NCBI GenBank assembly: GCA_963736425.1
Contig: CAVTOX010000008.1
Coordinates: forward strand, 28,184-92,183
Direction of reading: 5' to 3'
Origin: Prado023 sp963736425
GTDB lineage: Bacteria > Actinomycetota > Actinomycetes > S36-B12 > CAIYMF01
DNA length: 64,000 nt
Below are positions 27,042 to 36,327 of this stretch, piece by piece. How positions within the stretch are numbered: position 1 is the first letter of the stretch; each line of letters starts with the position of its first letter. Under the pieces are notes generated by a model. The model searched no databases. It was not told the DNA's origin and saw nothing but the letters and a program-made list of their open reading frames with translations. A program made the translations under genes and the position numbers.

Positions 27042-28669
27042 GTGGATGCAGCACCGGACGGGCACACCCCGGGGCGGGCCGCCGGGCACCAGCCCGGAGC
27101 TGACCACGAGCACATGCACGCCGACGTCGAGGCCCATGACCTGAGGTCCAAGGGCCTGCGCAAGGGCTCGGTCTCGATCGTCGCGGCCGTCGCCATCGGC
27201 CTCGCGGCCACGGCCCCGGCCTACTCCCTGACCGGCGCCCTGGGATACGGCGCCCTCGAGTCGGGCTACCAGCTGCCGATCGTGTTCGTGATCTCGGTCG
27301 ATCCCGATGTTCTTCGTGGCCCTGGCCTACAAGCACATGACCACCGTGGCGGCCGACTCCGGCACGGTGTTCACCTGGGGCTCGATGGCGATGGGCCCGC
27401 GTACCGGCTGGATCGGTGGCTGGGGCCTGTTCCTGTCCAGCACCCTGGCGGGGGTGGGCGCTGCCGAGGTGATGGTGAACTCGGTCGTCACCGTCACCGG
27501 GATGGAGGATCCGCCCCACCTCCTGCGCCTGGCGATCGCGGCGGGGTTCATCCTGCTGACCACCTGGCTGGTGTCGCGCGGGGCCGAGGAGTCCTCGCGC
27601 ACGACCCTGGGGTTGACGATCCTGCAGTACGGCGGGCTGATCCTGTTCGCCGCCCTCATGGGGGCCGCGGTCCTGGGCGGGGACTCGGCACCCAGCGCCG
27701 AGCCGTTCTCGTGGCAGTGGCTGAACCCGCTGGCCATCGACGGGTTCCAGCCCCTGCTCGGCGGCTTCCTGGTGGCGCTGTTCATCTTCTGGGGGTTCGA
27801 CGCCTCGCTGGCGATGTCGGAGGAGTCCGAGGGCAACTCGGCGCAGGCAGGCCGCACCGGCGTCATCGCGATGGGCATCATCCTCGTGACGTACGTGCTG
27901 TTCACGATCGCGGCACTGGCGTTCTCGGGCCTCGACGAGTCCGACCCGCTGAGCATGACGTTCGAGGACAACATCGACGACGTCTTCTTCGTGATGGCCT
28001 CCGAGACCATCGGATCGAAGGGGGCGGTCGTGGCAGCCCTGATCGTGGGCATCTCGGCGTTCTCCGCGACGATGTCGACGGTCATGCCCACCGCTCGCGG
28101 CCTGCTGGCCATGGCCACGTACAAGGCGCTCCCCGGGAAGTTCGCCAACGTCAACGAGGCGACCCGTTCGCCCAAGTACGCGACGTGGTTCATGGGTCTG
28201 CTGACCCTGGCGATCTACGTCGGGCTCAGCCTGACCAGCGACGCGATCGTCGCGGACTCGGTGTACAGCGTGGGCATCTCGATCTGCGCCTACTACATCG
28301 TGGTGTCCCTGGCCAGCGTGTTCTACTTCCACCGGACCGCATTCGGCTCGGTGCGGACCGCGTTCGGCCAGGTCATCCTCCCCGCGCATCGCGGCCGTGG
28401 TGCTGATCGCGGTCATGGTCCTCGAGGCCAAGAACATGACGGACCCCGACTACGGCTCGGGCAACTCGTTCCGGGGCATCGGCACGGTGTTCATCGTCGG
28501 CGTGATCGGGATGCTCATCGCGGTCCCGGTCATGGCGCTGTGGAACCTCAGGGCGCCGGCCTTCTTCCGGGGACAGACGCTGCCCAAGCAGCGCGCGCAC
28601 TGGACGGATGACGCAGCGGTCGTAGCCGCCCTGCCATCGCGCGCCGCATCTGGGATAGTCCCGTCATGA
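27042..28669 (+). CDS. APC-superfamily amino-acid permease, frameshifted
   Basis: The product of about 540 residues has a His/Asp-rich N-terminus and then the APC signature GSVSIVAAVAIGLAATAPAY, followed by about a dozen membrane segments. FIFWGFDASLAMSEESEG matches the central helix of the family. Such permeases import amino acids or polyamines, and the substrate is not evident. One added base near 27300 (SVDPDV should be SVIPMF) and one near 28380 break the frame. The start is GTG 27042 behind GAGGGTT. The stop overlaps the next gene's start (ATGA at 28666), so the permease and hydrolase form an operon. Confidence 0.8.
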
Positions 28670-29865
28670 GTCGATCGCGCAAGCGCCGGAGGTGGCCGTG
28701 GGTCATCCTGTTCTCGGCGATCGCGCTGGTCGGCGTGTTCTACGTGGGTGGGGCCTGGTACTTCTCGGGACAGGTGTACGCCGACGCGTTGAAGGCTGAG
28801 CCCTACGACCCCGCGGACCTGCAGCGCGGAACCGTGGCGGCCTACGACGGGACCGGCGAGCAGGCCACCGTGACGATCGTCCCGGACGAGGCAGATCGCG
28901 AGGAGACCAAGTTCGACGAGGCGGTCGTCGGCCTGGCCCTCGATGAGTCCCTTCTGGTGGTCGGACCGGCCACGCGCGGCGCGGACGGCGCGCAGACCCG
29001 GCCGGTGCTCGACGTGATCGGCACCGCGCCCAACGTGGGCGACCGGTACGGGCTGACCCGCGACGTCTGGCTGGACCCGGAGCAGGCCGGACTGGACGCG
29101 CAGGAGGTGGTGATCTCCACCCCGGACGGGCGCCAGTTCCCGGCGTGGGAGATCCCAGTCGAGGGCTCCACGAAGTGGGCGATCCTCACCCACGGCAAGG
29201 GCGCGGCGCGCTCGGAGATGCTGCGCATGGCGCGCCCGCTGCACAAGGCCGGGTACAACGTGCTGATCATCACCTACACCGGCGACGTCGGGGCCCCGCC
29301 CTACGACGACGGCATGGTCCACTTCGGTCGCACCGAGTGGCAGGAGCTCCAGGCTGCGGTCGAGTACGTGGAGGCCGCAGGGGCGGAGACCATCGTCCTC
29401 GGGGGCGCCAGCCACGGTGGTGCCGTGACGCTCGGGTTCCTCGCGAGGGGCGAGTTGGCCAGGCGGATCGACGGCGTGATCCTCGACGCCCCGGCCTCGA
29501 GCTTCGAGGACGTCATCGACGAGGCTGCGGAGTTCCGCAGCCTCCCCGTCGTGAACCAACCGATCCCGGAGTCACTGGAGGACGCAGCGAAGCTCGCGGT
29601 GGCCTTCCGGTACGGCGTGGACTACTCGGCGGTCGACTACACCGACATGGCGGGGTTGGTCGCGGTGCCGCTGCTGACCTTCCAGGGCGTTGATGACCAG
29701 ACTGTCCCGAAGGCGGTCAACGATCGGTTCATGCGTACGGCCGGCACCGGCGGCACGTACGAGGTGGTCGACGGCGCCGATCACCTGCTGGCGTGGAACG
29801 TGGACCCGAAGGCCTACGAGAAGGCGATCAAGACGTTCACCAAGGAGCTGGACTCCGGCCAGTGA
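28666..29865 (+). CDS. Membrane-anchored alpha/beta hydrolase
   Basis: This 399-residue protein has a basic start (MSRSRKRRRWPWVI) and one membrane segment (ILFSAIALVGVFYVGGAWYF), with the rest outside. The hydrolase domain has the oxyanion turn THGKGAARSEM, the nucleophile elbow LGGASHGGAV (Ser), the acid region FQGVDDQTVP and His in DGADHLLAW. Substrate unknown: an esterase, lipase or peptidase is possible. It is translationally coupled to the APC permease. The last 20 residues are charged (EKAIKTFTKELDSG). Confidence 0.82.
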   Translation: MSRSRKRRRWPWVILFSAIALVGVFYVGGAWYFSGQVYADALKAEPYDPADLQRGTVAAYDGTGEQATVTIVPDEADREETKFDEAVVGLALDESLLVVGPATRGADGAQTRPVLDVIGTAPNVGDRYGLTRDVWLDPEQAGLDAQEVVISTPDGRQFPAWEIPVEGSTKWAILTHGKGAARSEMLRMARPLHKAGYNVLIITYTGDVGAPPYDDGMVHFGRTEWQELQAAVEYVEAAGAETIVLGGASHGGAVTLGFLARGELARRIDGVILDAPASSFEDVIDEAAEFRSLPVVNQPIPESLEDAAKLAVAFRYGVDYSAVDYTDMAGLVAVPLLTFQGVDDQTVPKAVNDRFMRTAGTGGTYEVVDGADHLLAWNVDPKAYEKAIKTFTKELDSGQ

Positions 29866-29904
29866 TGCGCCGCGGGGAGTGGGGTCCCCGGGTGACGCCG
29901 TGGG

Positions 29905-31026
29905 TCAGCCGCGGGCGCGTTCGGCTATGACCACGCCGGCGAGGATGACCGCGCCGCCGAGCATCTGCGCGGGCGTCAGGACCTCGCCGAGCACCACCCA
30001 CGCGATCAGTGAGGCGATGAACGGCTCGATCATCCCGATGATGCTCGCGCCGGCGGCGCCGATGTGGCGGATCGCGGCGAGCACCAGCCAGAACGGCACG
30101 ATCGTGCCGAGAACGACCATCCAGATGGCCAACGCCCAGAGCGGGACGGCGGTCGTGCCCGCGCCCAGGGGGGTCGCCGAGCCCTCGAGGGACGCCCACG
30201 GGTAGCGCCACCAGGGCAGCAGGACGGCCCACAGCAGGGCGGCGAAGCCGAAGCCCCACAGGGTCAGCGAGACCGGGTCGCGCTCCTGGCCGCAGGTCTC
30301 GCCCAGCAGGTAGTAGAGCGCCAGCGCCACGGCTGCCCCGAACGCGGCTGCGACGCCCAACGAGTTCAGCGTCAGGCCCAGCCATATCTGGGCGACCATC
30401 GCCAGCCCCACCATCGCCAGTGCCAGGCCGAGCCAGACGGTGTTGCGCACCGGCCGGTGCCAGGCGTAGCGCACCCACAGCACGACCATGATGGGGGCGG
30501 TGAACTCGATGAGCAGGGCGATCCCGATCGGCATCCGCGTGATCGCGACGAAGTAGAGCCACTGGGTCATGGCCACGCCGAGGACTCCGTAGGCCGCGAC
30601 GGGTCCGAGCTCGTGGCGGTGCAGGGGGAGCGAGCGCCGGTTCGTCAGGGCGACGAACACCAGCAGGATCAGGAACGCGAACGTGACGCGCAGCTGGGAG
30701 ACGCGGGCGGCGTTGTCCACCGCGGTCAGCAGCACCTTGCTCACCGTGCCGTTGATGCCGAACAGCAGGGCCCCGGTGAGGTACAGCGCGTAGCCCAGGG
30801 CGGGGCGCTTGTGGAAGCCCGCGGGCGGGGCGCCGGGGGCAGCGCTCGCGGTGGCCTCCTCTGCTTCGGAGACCGGCGGCGCAGGGATACCCGACAGGGC
30901 ATCCGGCGGGCCGGTGGTGAGGTGCGCGGCGATGCCTGCCGGTAAGTGCGGCGGGTCAGGGGTTTGGTGCGCGGGGATGCCGTCGGGGCCGTCCGGTGGG
31001 CCACTCGTGGAGTGCTCTTGGGTCAC
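29905..31026 (-). CDS. EamA/DMT-family transporter
   Basis: This 373-residue protein has ten hydrophobic segments in two EamA repeats: LTGALLFGINGTVSKVLL opens the first and ALYYLLGETCGQERDPVSL lies at the start of the second. The C-terminal repeat ends with IIGMIEPFIASLIAWVVLGE, the usual EamA closing motif. Members export amino acids, sugars or metabolites. The first 70 or so residues form a Pro/Ala/Gly-rich soluble leader. The start GTG 31026 overlaps the stop of the preceding hydrolase gene (GTGA), so the two are coupled. Confidence 0.85.
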   Translation of the reverse strand: MTQEHSTSGPPDGPDGIPAHQTPDPPHLPAGIAAHLTTGPPDALSGIPAPPVSEAEEATASAAPGAPPAGFHKRPALGYALYLTGALLFGINGTVSKVLLTAVDNAARVSQLRVTFAFLILLVFVALTNRRSLPLHRHELGPVAAYGVLGVAMTQWLYFVAITRMPIGIALLIEFTAPIMVVLWVRYAWHRPVRNTVWLGLALAMVGLAMVAQIWLGLTLNSLGVAAAFGAAVALALYYLLGETCGQERDPVSLTLWGFGFAALLWAVLLPWWRYPWASLEGSATPLGAGTTAVPLWALAIWMVVLGTIVPFWLVLAAIRHIGAAGASIIGMIEPFIASLIAWVVLGEVLTPAQMLGGAVILAGVVIAERARG

Positions 31027-31845
31027 ACGGACACCGAGCGGATGAGGTCGGCGAGCAGGCCGGCCGTCGCGTCGGGGGCGTCGCGGCGGACGTCGTGGCC
31101 GGCCTCGAGTCGGGTGATCGACCAGCCGGGCAGCGCCCGGAGGCTCGCCTCGGCCTCCGGCGCGACCAGGCCGCCGAGCTCGGGCAGCCCCGCGGCGACC
31201 ACCACCGGGGAGGGTGCGATCCGCAGGAGCCGCTCGGTGTCGGCGTGGACCCACACGACCGGCTCGGTGAAGGCCGCCCGGTCGACGGACTGCTTGGCGC
31301 GTGCCCAGAGCTCGTACTCGTCGTCGTCCCACGTCGGGTGGTCGGTGCGGGCCGCGGCCACGACGTCGGCGAGCGGGATCGATTGCAGTTCGGCGAACCA
31401 GTCGCCGAACTCGCTGACGTCGACGGGGGACGGGGGCTCGAGCGTGCCGCCCACTGGGTGTGTCCCCCTGCGGGCCGCTTCCGGCGTCAGGCAGCCCCTG
31501 CATGAGGGGCGGATCCTCGAGGAACGTGGCAACGACCAGGTCGGGCCGGTTGGCCGCCACGCCCAGGGCGACCATCGAGCCCATGGAGTGCCCGCCCACC
31601 ACGATTGGCCCACCGGACTGCGCCACCAGCGCCTCGGCCTCGCCGATCGCCTCGGCCAGCAGGTCGGGCCAGGCGATGGTCTGCCCCGGCTGGGCCCGTC
31701 GGCCACCGTGGGCAGGGGCGTCGGGGGTGGCCACGACGAGGTCGGCCAGGCCCGCGCGCGCCCGAAGCCGCCGCACGAACGGGCCCCAGCAGGCGCCGGA
31801 GTCGCCGACGCCGTGCATGAGCAGGAGTGCGGGCAGGGCGGTCAT
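31023..31845 (-). CDS. Alpha/beta hydrolase, frameshifted
   Basis: The product of about 273 residues has LLMHGVGDSGACWGPFV (oxyanion loop), GHSMGSMVALG (nucleophile Ser), a cap region with FGDWFAELQ, and LEAGHDVRRDAPD carrying the catalytic His. One added base near 31490 splits it into two frames. It is cytoplasmic with unknown substrate. The start ATG 31845 follows GAGGAG. It overlaps the EamA transporter gene by four bases, so the pair may handle one compound. Confidence 0.78.
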
Positions 31846-32068
31846 GGGCAGCTCCTCGGTCCGTGGTGCGGGGACGAGCCTATCCGCGCCTCCCCGTTGC
31901 CGGTCCGGTCCCTGACTGCAGTTGGTGGGACCCGCATCGATCGCGCGATGGGCGGGTCTGCGATCGCCGAAGGCGTCGCGCCAACTCCGGTCCCGGGCTC
32001 CGGATGCCAGGAACGTGGAGGGTTGTTGCTCTTCTTGGGCCAGGAACCTTCCGAGTTCTCCGGGGTCC

Positions 32069-32074
32069 TACGCT
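32069..32074 (+). promoter_or_regulatory. -10 element of leaderless HipA-like kinase promoter
   Basis: TACGCT fits TANNNT and ends six bases before ATG 32081, with no ribosome binding site between. The 223 bases upstream to the divergent hydrolase gene hold no other clear signal. Confidence 0.4.
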
Positions 32075-32080
32075 GTGCCG

Positions 32081-32963
32081 ATGAACCCGGTGCGCGCCAC
32101 GAGGTACGTGACCCCCCTGCGCGAGGGCGGGTCGCTGCCCGGCCTGATGGAGGCTGACGACCTGGGCATGTACGTGGTCAAGTTCTGCGGTGCGGGCCAG
32201 GGCCCGCGGGCGCTGGTCGCGGAGGTGATCTGTGCGGAGATCGCGGGTGCGATCGGCCTGAGGGTCCCGCGCTGGGTGCCGGTCCTCGTGCCCGAGGAGC
32301 TGGCGCCAGCTGAGCCCGACGAGGAGGTTCAGCACCTGCTGAAGCTCTCCGTCGGCATGAACCTGGGCATCGACTTCCTGCCCGGCGCGCTCGACGTGGG
32401 CCCGATGCCGACCGTGGACCCGCAGCTCGCGGGGCGGATCGTGTGGCTCGATGCGCTGATCACCAACGCGGACCGCTCATGGCGCAACCCCAACATGCTG
32501 CTCTGGCACCGCGCGCTGCAGCTGATCGATCACGGCGCTGCGCTCACGTTCCACCACTCCTGGGCGCCCGGCCGGGCCGACCAGGTGCAGCGCTTCGCCA
32601 CCCGCGAGTATGACCTCGCCGATCATGCGCTGCTCGAGTGCACCCCCGATGTCTTGGCCGCCGATCACGACCTCGGCGACCTCGACTGGGCGGGTGTGAT
32701 CGCTGGTGCCGTGGCTGACCGTCCCCGAGGAATGGCTCGGTGGGGACAGCGCGGCGTGGGGTGGTCAGGAGGCCGTGAGGGCGGCCTACCGGGAGTTCCT
32801 GCTGGCTCGCATCGGCGCCCGACCCACCTGGGTCCCGGCACTTGTCCGGGCCGCCGAAAGTGGGCCCGTCCGCGATGCCCTGGGCCATCGGGTGTCGGCC
32901 CGGCAGAGCCCGGGGCCGCCGGACTGGATCCCCGAGCTGAAGATCGGGCGGTCGGGGTCATGA
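32081..32963 (+). CDS. HipA-like kinase (HipA_2 type), frameshifted
   Basis: The product of about 293 residues resembles the short HipA_2 kinase-like family. GMYVVKFCGAGQGPRALVAE looks like the nucleotide-binding Lys region. IVWLDALITNADRSWRNPNM carries the catalytic-loop Asp and Asn, and LQLIDHGAAL carries the metal-binding Asp. True HipA proteins phosphorylate a tRNA synthetase, while targets of this type are not known. One added base near 32704 breaks the frame (AVPWLTVPEEW expected). The stop overlaps the DUF3037 start (ATGA). The pairing with DUF3037 supports the family call. Confidence 0.78.
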
Positions 32964-33340
32964 CCGGGATGCCGTTCGAGTACGCCGTCCTACGGATCGT
33001 GCCCCGGGTCGACCGCGGTGAGTACGTGAACGGCGCGGTGCTGCTCTACTGCCAACAGACGGAGTTCCTGGGCATGCGGATCCGCAGCGATCTCAGTTGC
33101 GTCACCGCGTTGTGGTCGAAGGCCGACGTCGTGGCGATCGTCGATGCACTGGCCGCAGCGAAGGCGGTGGCCGAGGGGAGCCGCACGGTCGGGGAGGTGG
33201 GCCTGGCCGACCCGGGGCGTCGGTTCCGGTGGCTGACCGCACCGCGCAGCGTGGTGATCCAGCCCGGGCCGGTGCACACCGGCGTGACCGACGACCCGGA
33301 CGCGGAGCTGGACTGGATCGCCGAGGGGATGCTCGACTGA
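32960..33340 (+). CDS. DUF3037 protein
   Basis: This 126-residue protein opens with PFEYAVLRIVPRVDRGEYVN, continues with GAVLLYC and has FRWLTAPRSVVIQPGPVHTG near the end, the pattern of DUF3037. The function is unknown. It is translationally coupled to the HipA-like kinase, a recurring arrangement in bacteria, so it may be that kinase's substrate, regulator or antidote. That role is inference. It is cytoplasmic with no membrane segment. Confidence 0.8.
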   Translation: MTGMPFEYAVLRIVPRVDRGEYVNGAVLLYCQQTEFLGMRIRSDLSCVTALWSKADVVAIVDALAAAKAVAEGSRTVGEVGLADPGRRFRWLTAPRSVVIQPGPVHTGVTDDPDAELDWIAEGMLD

Positions 33341-33397
33341 CTCGGCCCCGCGACGCCGGCTGGGTCGCCGCCGGGCTGGCAACTGCGGGTGGCAGCG

Positions 33398-34150
33398 TCA
33401 GCTCATCCGGCGGACGACTCCGAGCGGCGCGTACTTCATGGCCGTCCCCAACGGCCACCACGGCCAGCTCGGTACGCGGGCGTCGGCCTTCTCGGCCTCG
33501 ATGGCGGCAACGATCGCGCGAACGCCCGTCTCGGTGTCGACCATGAGCGGGGCGTTCTCGACGAACTCGTTCATCTCCGAGCGGATGTACCCCGGGTAGA
33601 TGGTCGACACCACGACGTCGAGGTCGGGCGTGGCCTGCATCTCGCTGCGCAGGCCCTCGGCCAGGTGCGCGACGCCGGCCTTCGTAGCCGCGTACACGTT
33701 CAGGGCCTTCGGCATCCCGCGCATCGCCGACATCGACGAGATGAACACCAGGTGCCCCCGTTTCTGGTCGCGGAAGATCTCCATGGCCGCCTCGGCCTGG
33801 GCCAGGGCGGCGACGAAGTTGGTCATGGCCGTCTGCTTGTTGGCGTAGTACTTGCCCGTCCCGAGCTTCGCGCCCTTGCCCAGGCCAGCGTTGATGATGA
33901 CGCGGTCGAGCGTGCCGAAGTCCTCCGCGAAGGCGTGGAACACCTCGAACACGGCGTCGTCGTCGGTGACGTCGAGCGCCCGGACCTCCACCCGGCGCTC
34001 GGGGCTGGCCGCCAGGATCTCGGCGCGCAACTCCTCCAGCCGGTCCATACGCCGGGCCGCCAGGGCCAGGTCGTTGCCGTTGGCGGCGAACTGGCGAGCC
34101 ATCTCGGCTCCCAGGCCGGAACTGGCGCCGGTGATCAGGATGGTGGGCAT
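33398..34150 (-). CDS. Short-chain dehydrogenase/reductase
   Basis: This 250-residue classical SDR has the cofactor loop TGASSGLGAEMA, RALDVTD for the adenine ring, INAG, FISSMSA with the catalytic Ser and YAATKAGV with catalytic Tyr and Lys. An Arg-Arg pair after the second strand (AARRMDR) favours NADP(H). The substrate cannot be told. It is cytoplasmic. The gene converges on DUF3037 with a 57-base gap and lies 34 bases downstream of the SGNH hydrolase on the same strand, so an operon is possible. Confidence 0.85.
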   Translation of the reverse strand: MPTILITGASSGLGAEMARQFAANGNDLALAARRMDRLEELRAEILAASPERRVEVRALDVTDDDAVFEVFHAFAEDFGTLDRVIINAGLGKGAKLGTGKYYANKQTAMTNFVAALAQAEAAMEIFRDQKRGHLVFISSMSAMRGMPKALNVYAATKAGVAHLAEGLRSEMQATPDLDVVVSTIYPGYIRSEMNEFVENAPLMVDTETGVRAIVAAIEAEKADARVPSWPWWPLGTAMKYAPLGVVRRMS

Positions 34151-34183
34151 GGTCGTCCTCTCGTGGGGCAGGTGGGCGGTGCG

Positions 34184-35008
34184 TCAGGCGACGGTCAGAT
34201 CGTCCTGACCGTGGGTGATCTCACGGGGATGGCGTTCCTTGGGCGCGAGGCCGTCGCCGCTGGAGACTCGCCGGAGGCGCCGGCCGACCCAGGGCACGAG
34301 GTGGACTCGAACCCATTCGACGTCGCCGGCGAGGTTGTCGCGCCGTGACCGGGGCGGCGCCGGCGGCAGCGGCTCGGCCCACCAGCCGACCTGACCGCCG
34401 AGGACCCCCGGGTCGGTGATGCCCAGCTCGGCGAGGACGGCGGCGGCAACGCGGGCGTGGCCCAACTCGTTGAGGTGCAGCCGGTCCGGGGCCCAGAACC
34501 GCCGATCGGTCAGGGCATGGATCGCCTCGAGGTCGACCAGCGTCGCGCCGTGCCTGGCGGCCACCTCGCGGACGTTGCGGTTGAAGGCGTGGAACGCCTG
34601 CTCGAGCCGGTCGGCGAAGCGCCCGGAGCCGCCGGCCCGCGCCAGGGAGGTGAACAGGACCACCCGGGCGCCGGTGGCGGTGAGCTGCTCGACGGCGGCG
34701 TCGTAGCGGGCGTACAGGTCGGGGAGGTCCGTCCCCGGGCGCAGGACGTCGTTGGCGCCAGCGTGGAACGTGATGATGTCCGGGCCGAGGGTCAGCGCCG
34801 GGCCGAACTGCTCGGCGACGACCTGGTCGAGGAGCTTGCCGCGGATGGCGAGGTTGGCGTACGTGACGGGGTAGTGGGCGACCCCGGAGCGGTCGGCGGC
34901 CAGCCCCGTGGCCACTCGGTCGGACCATCCCATGTGCCGCCCGTCAGGACGCAGGTCATCGGACATGCCCTCCGTGAAGGAGTCCCCGAGGCAGATCAGT
35001 CGAGTCAC
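34184..35008 (-). CDS. SGNH/GDSL hydrolase
   Basis: This 274-residue esterase has block I ICLGDSFTEGM (nucleophile Ser), block II with NLAIRGKLLDQ, block III TFHAGANDVLRPG and block V DRLHLNELGH (Asp and His). The family cleaves acyl esters of lipids or sugars. GTG 35008 is chosen because it starts exactly at the conserved first strand. Longer frames upstream lack protein-like composition. No signal peptide is visible, so a cytoplasmic role is likely. Divergent from fabI. Confidence 0.83.
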   Translation of the reverse strand: MTRLICLGDSFTEGMSDDLRPDGRHMGWSDRVATGLAADRSGVAHYPVTYANLAIRGKLLDQVVAEQFGPALTLGPDIITFHAGANDVLRPGTDLPDLYARYDAAVEQLTATGARVVLFTSLARAGGSGRFADRLEQAFHAFNRNVREVAARHGATLVDLEAIHALTDRRFWAPDRLHLNELGHARVAAAVLAELGITDPGVLGGQVGWWAEPLPPAPPRSRRDNLAGDVEWVRVHLVPWVGRRLRRVSSGDGLAPKERHPREITHGQDDLTVA

Positions 35009-35143
35009 GACGAAACGGTATCCCGACACGTCGCGCGCCGACCGAATGGTGGGTGCGCCCCGGCCGGTGGGCGGCTCGACCGGCAACAGCCCGGCCCCCT
35101 CGCCTACGATCACGCTCCGTGCACCGATGCCCCGGAGGTCGTC

Positions 35144-35930
35144 ATGACGATGAAGAAGCCACTCAAGGGCAAGGTCGCGCTGGTGATGGGCGTGGCCAGC
35201 GAGGAGTCGATCGCGTGGGCGATCGCACAGGAGCTGACCCAGGCAGGGCGCACGGGTGATCCTCGGCTACCAGTTCCGGTTCCACAGCCGGATCATGCAG
35301 CTGGCGCCCGACGCTGCCGCACCTGATCGCCTACGAGCGGTGCGACATCCGCAACCCCGAGGAGGTCGCAGGCGTTCTTCGCCAAGGTCACGGTCCCGAT
35401 CGACATCGTCGTCCACGCGATCGCGTTCGCCCCCAAGACGGCCTTCGAGGGTCGCCTGGTGGAGACGACCGAGGACGACTTCACCACGGCGCTTGTCACC
35501 TCCGCGCACTCGTTGGCCACGTTGATGAACGCCGCTCGCGGGCACATGCCCAACGGGGGATCGGTCATCGCGCTCAGCTACATCGGCGGGGTTCGGGTGT
35601 CGGCGAAGTACAAGGTGATGGGGGTCGCCAAGGCGGCGCTGGAGGCCTACGTCCGTGAGCTTGCCGCGGACCTCGGGCCGACGGGATCCGGGTCAACGCG
35701 ATCTCGGCCGGGCCGATCCGCACGATCGCGGCGTCGGGGCTGCCCGACCTGGACCTGATGCTGGAGTACAACCGGAAGGTCTCGCCGATGCATCGCGACG
35801 TCACGCAGGAGGACGTCGGCGCGTGTGCGGCGTTCCTGGCCTCGGACGGGGCGCAGATGATCACCGGGCAGACGATCTACGTGGACGGCGGGTACTCGAT
35901 CATCGGCGTCCCGGATGTGACCGGCGGGCC
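35144..35930 (+). CDS. fabI: Enoyl-ACP reductase FabI-like, multiply frameshifted
   Basis: About 260 residues can be rebuilt across four shifts. The start is KGKVALVMGVASEESIAWAI (the FabI cofactor loop). Next comes ILGYQFRFHSRI, then the Y-x6-K pair in KYKVMGVAKAALEAYVREL, NAISAGPIRTIAASGL, and the end near TGQTIYVDGGYSIIGV. FabI reduces enoyl-ACP with NAD(P)H in fatty-acid synthesis. Shifts lie near 35250, 35315 and 35372 (one base too many) and near 35690 (one base missing). The true stop is not certain because the last frame runs on into the tRNA gene, so another shift near 35930 is likely. Since the enzyme is normally essential, errors are more likely than decay. Confidence 0.75.
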
Positions 35931-36040
35931 TGGGCAGCTGAGGGGTCGTGGCGCTCGGTGGCGCCTGTGCGCGAGCCTTCGGGGGCCACCAAGCGCGATT
36001 TGGTGGCGCAGCGGGGCCTCACGTACACTGGTTCAACCGA

Positions 36041-36117
36041 CGCGGGGTGGAGCAGCTCGGTAGCTCGCTGGGCTCATAACCCAGAGGTCGCAGGTTCAAA
36101 TCCTGCCCCCGCTACCA
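36041..36117 (+). tRNA. Initiator tRNA-Met (anticodon CAT)
   Basis: A full cloverleaf of 77 bases includes an encoded CCA. It opens CGCGGGG and pairs with the 3' arm CCCCGCT, leaving the first-base mismatch (C1 opposite A72) that marks initiator tRNA. The anticodon stem has three G-C pairs (GGG and CCC), another initiator feature. The anticodon CAT is in GGGCTCATAACCC, and the T-loop is GTTCAAATC. Confidence 0.95.
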
Positions 36118-36160
36118 AAGGAAAGGACCCGGTCCCTTGTGGACCGGGTCCTTTCCTTTG
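36116..36160 (+). terminator. Terminator of the initiator tRNA gene
   Basis: A perfect stem of 20 pairs (CAAAGGAAAGGACCCGGTCC with its complement) and a five-base loop begins on the last bases of the encoded CCA. The right arm ends CTTTCCTTTG, giving a T-rich exit. Confidence 0.85.
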
Positions 36161-36174
36161 CCCGCACGTGGAGC

Positions 36175-36223
36175 CAGGAGCCATCGGAGGCGCAGCGGCC
36201 GACGGCTCCTGCCCCCGCTACCA
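36175..36223 (+). repeat. Partial repeat of the tRNA 3' end within a second hairpin
   Basis: Seventeen bases, TCCTGCCCCCGCTACCA, at 36207-36223 repeat exactly the last 17 bases of the tRNA gene (36101-36117), 106 bases apart. The bases just before the repeat are the right arm of a 13-base stem with one mismatch (36175-36187 with 36199-36211). tRNA 3' ends are frequent attachment sites for integrative elements, so this may be an att scar or a trace of a lost tandem tRNA. Confidence 0.6.
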
Positions 36224-36327
36224 GTGTCGCCTCTGGTGTTCTGCTCAACGACCGCTCAACGGCTGGTCGTCCGACACGGGACGCGCGGGCGAGACACGCC
36301 ATTGCGTCGCGGCGCACACTCTGCTTC

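Noticed and set aside
27042..28669. The APC permease as a second KimA
   Set aside because: It lacks the SSVAY and YAYPGGGGAY segments and the C-terminal domain of KimA. It looks like an amino-acid permease.
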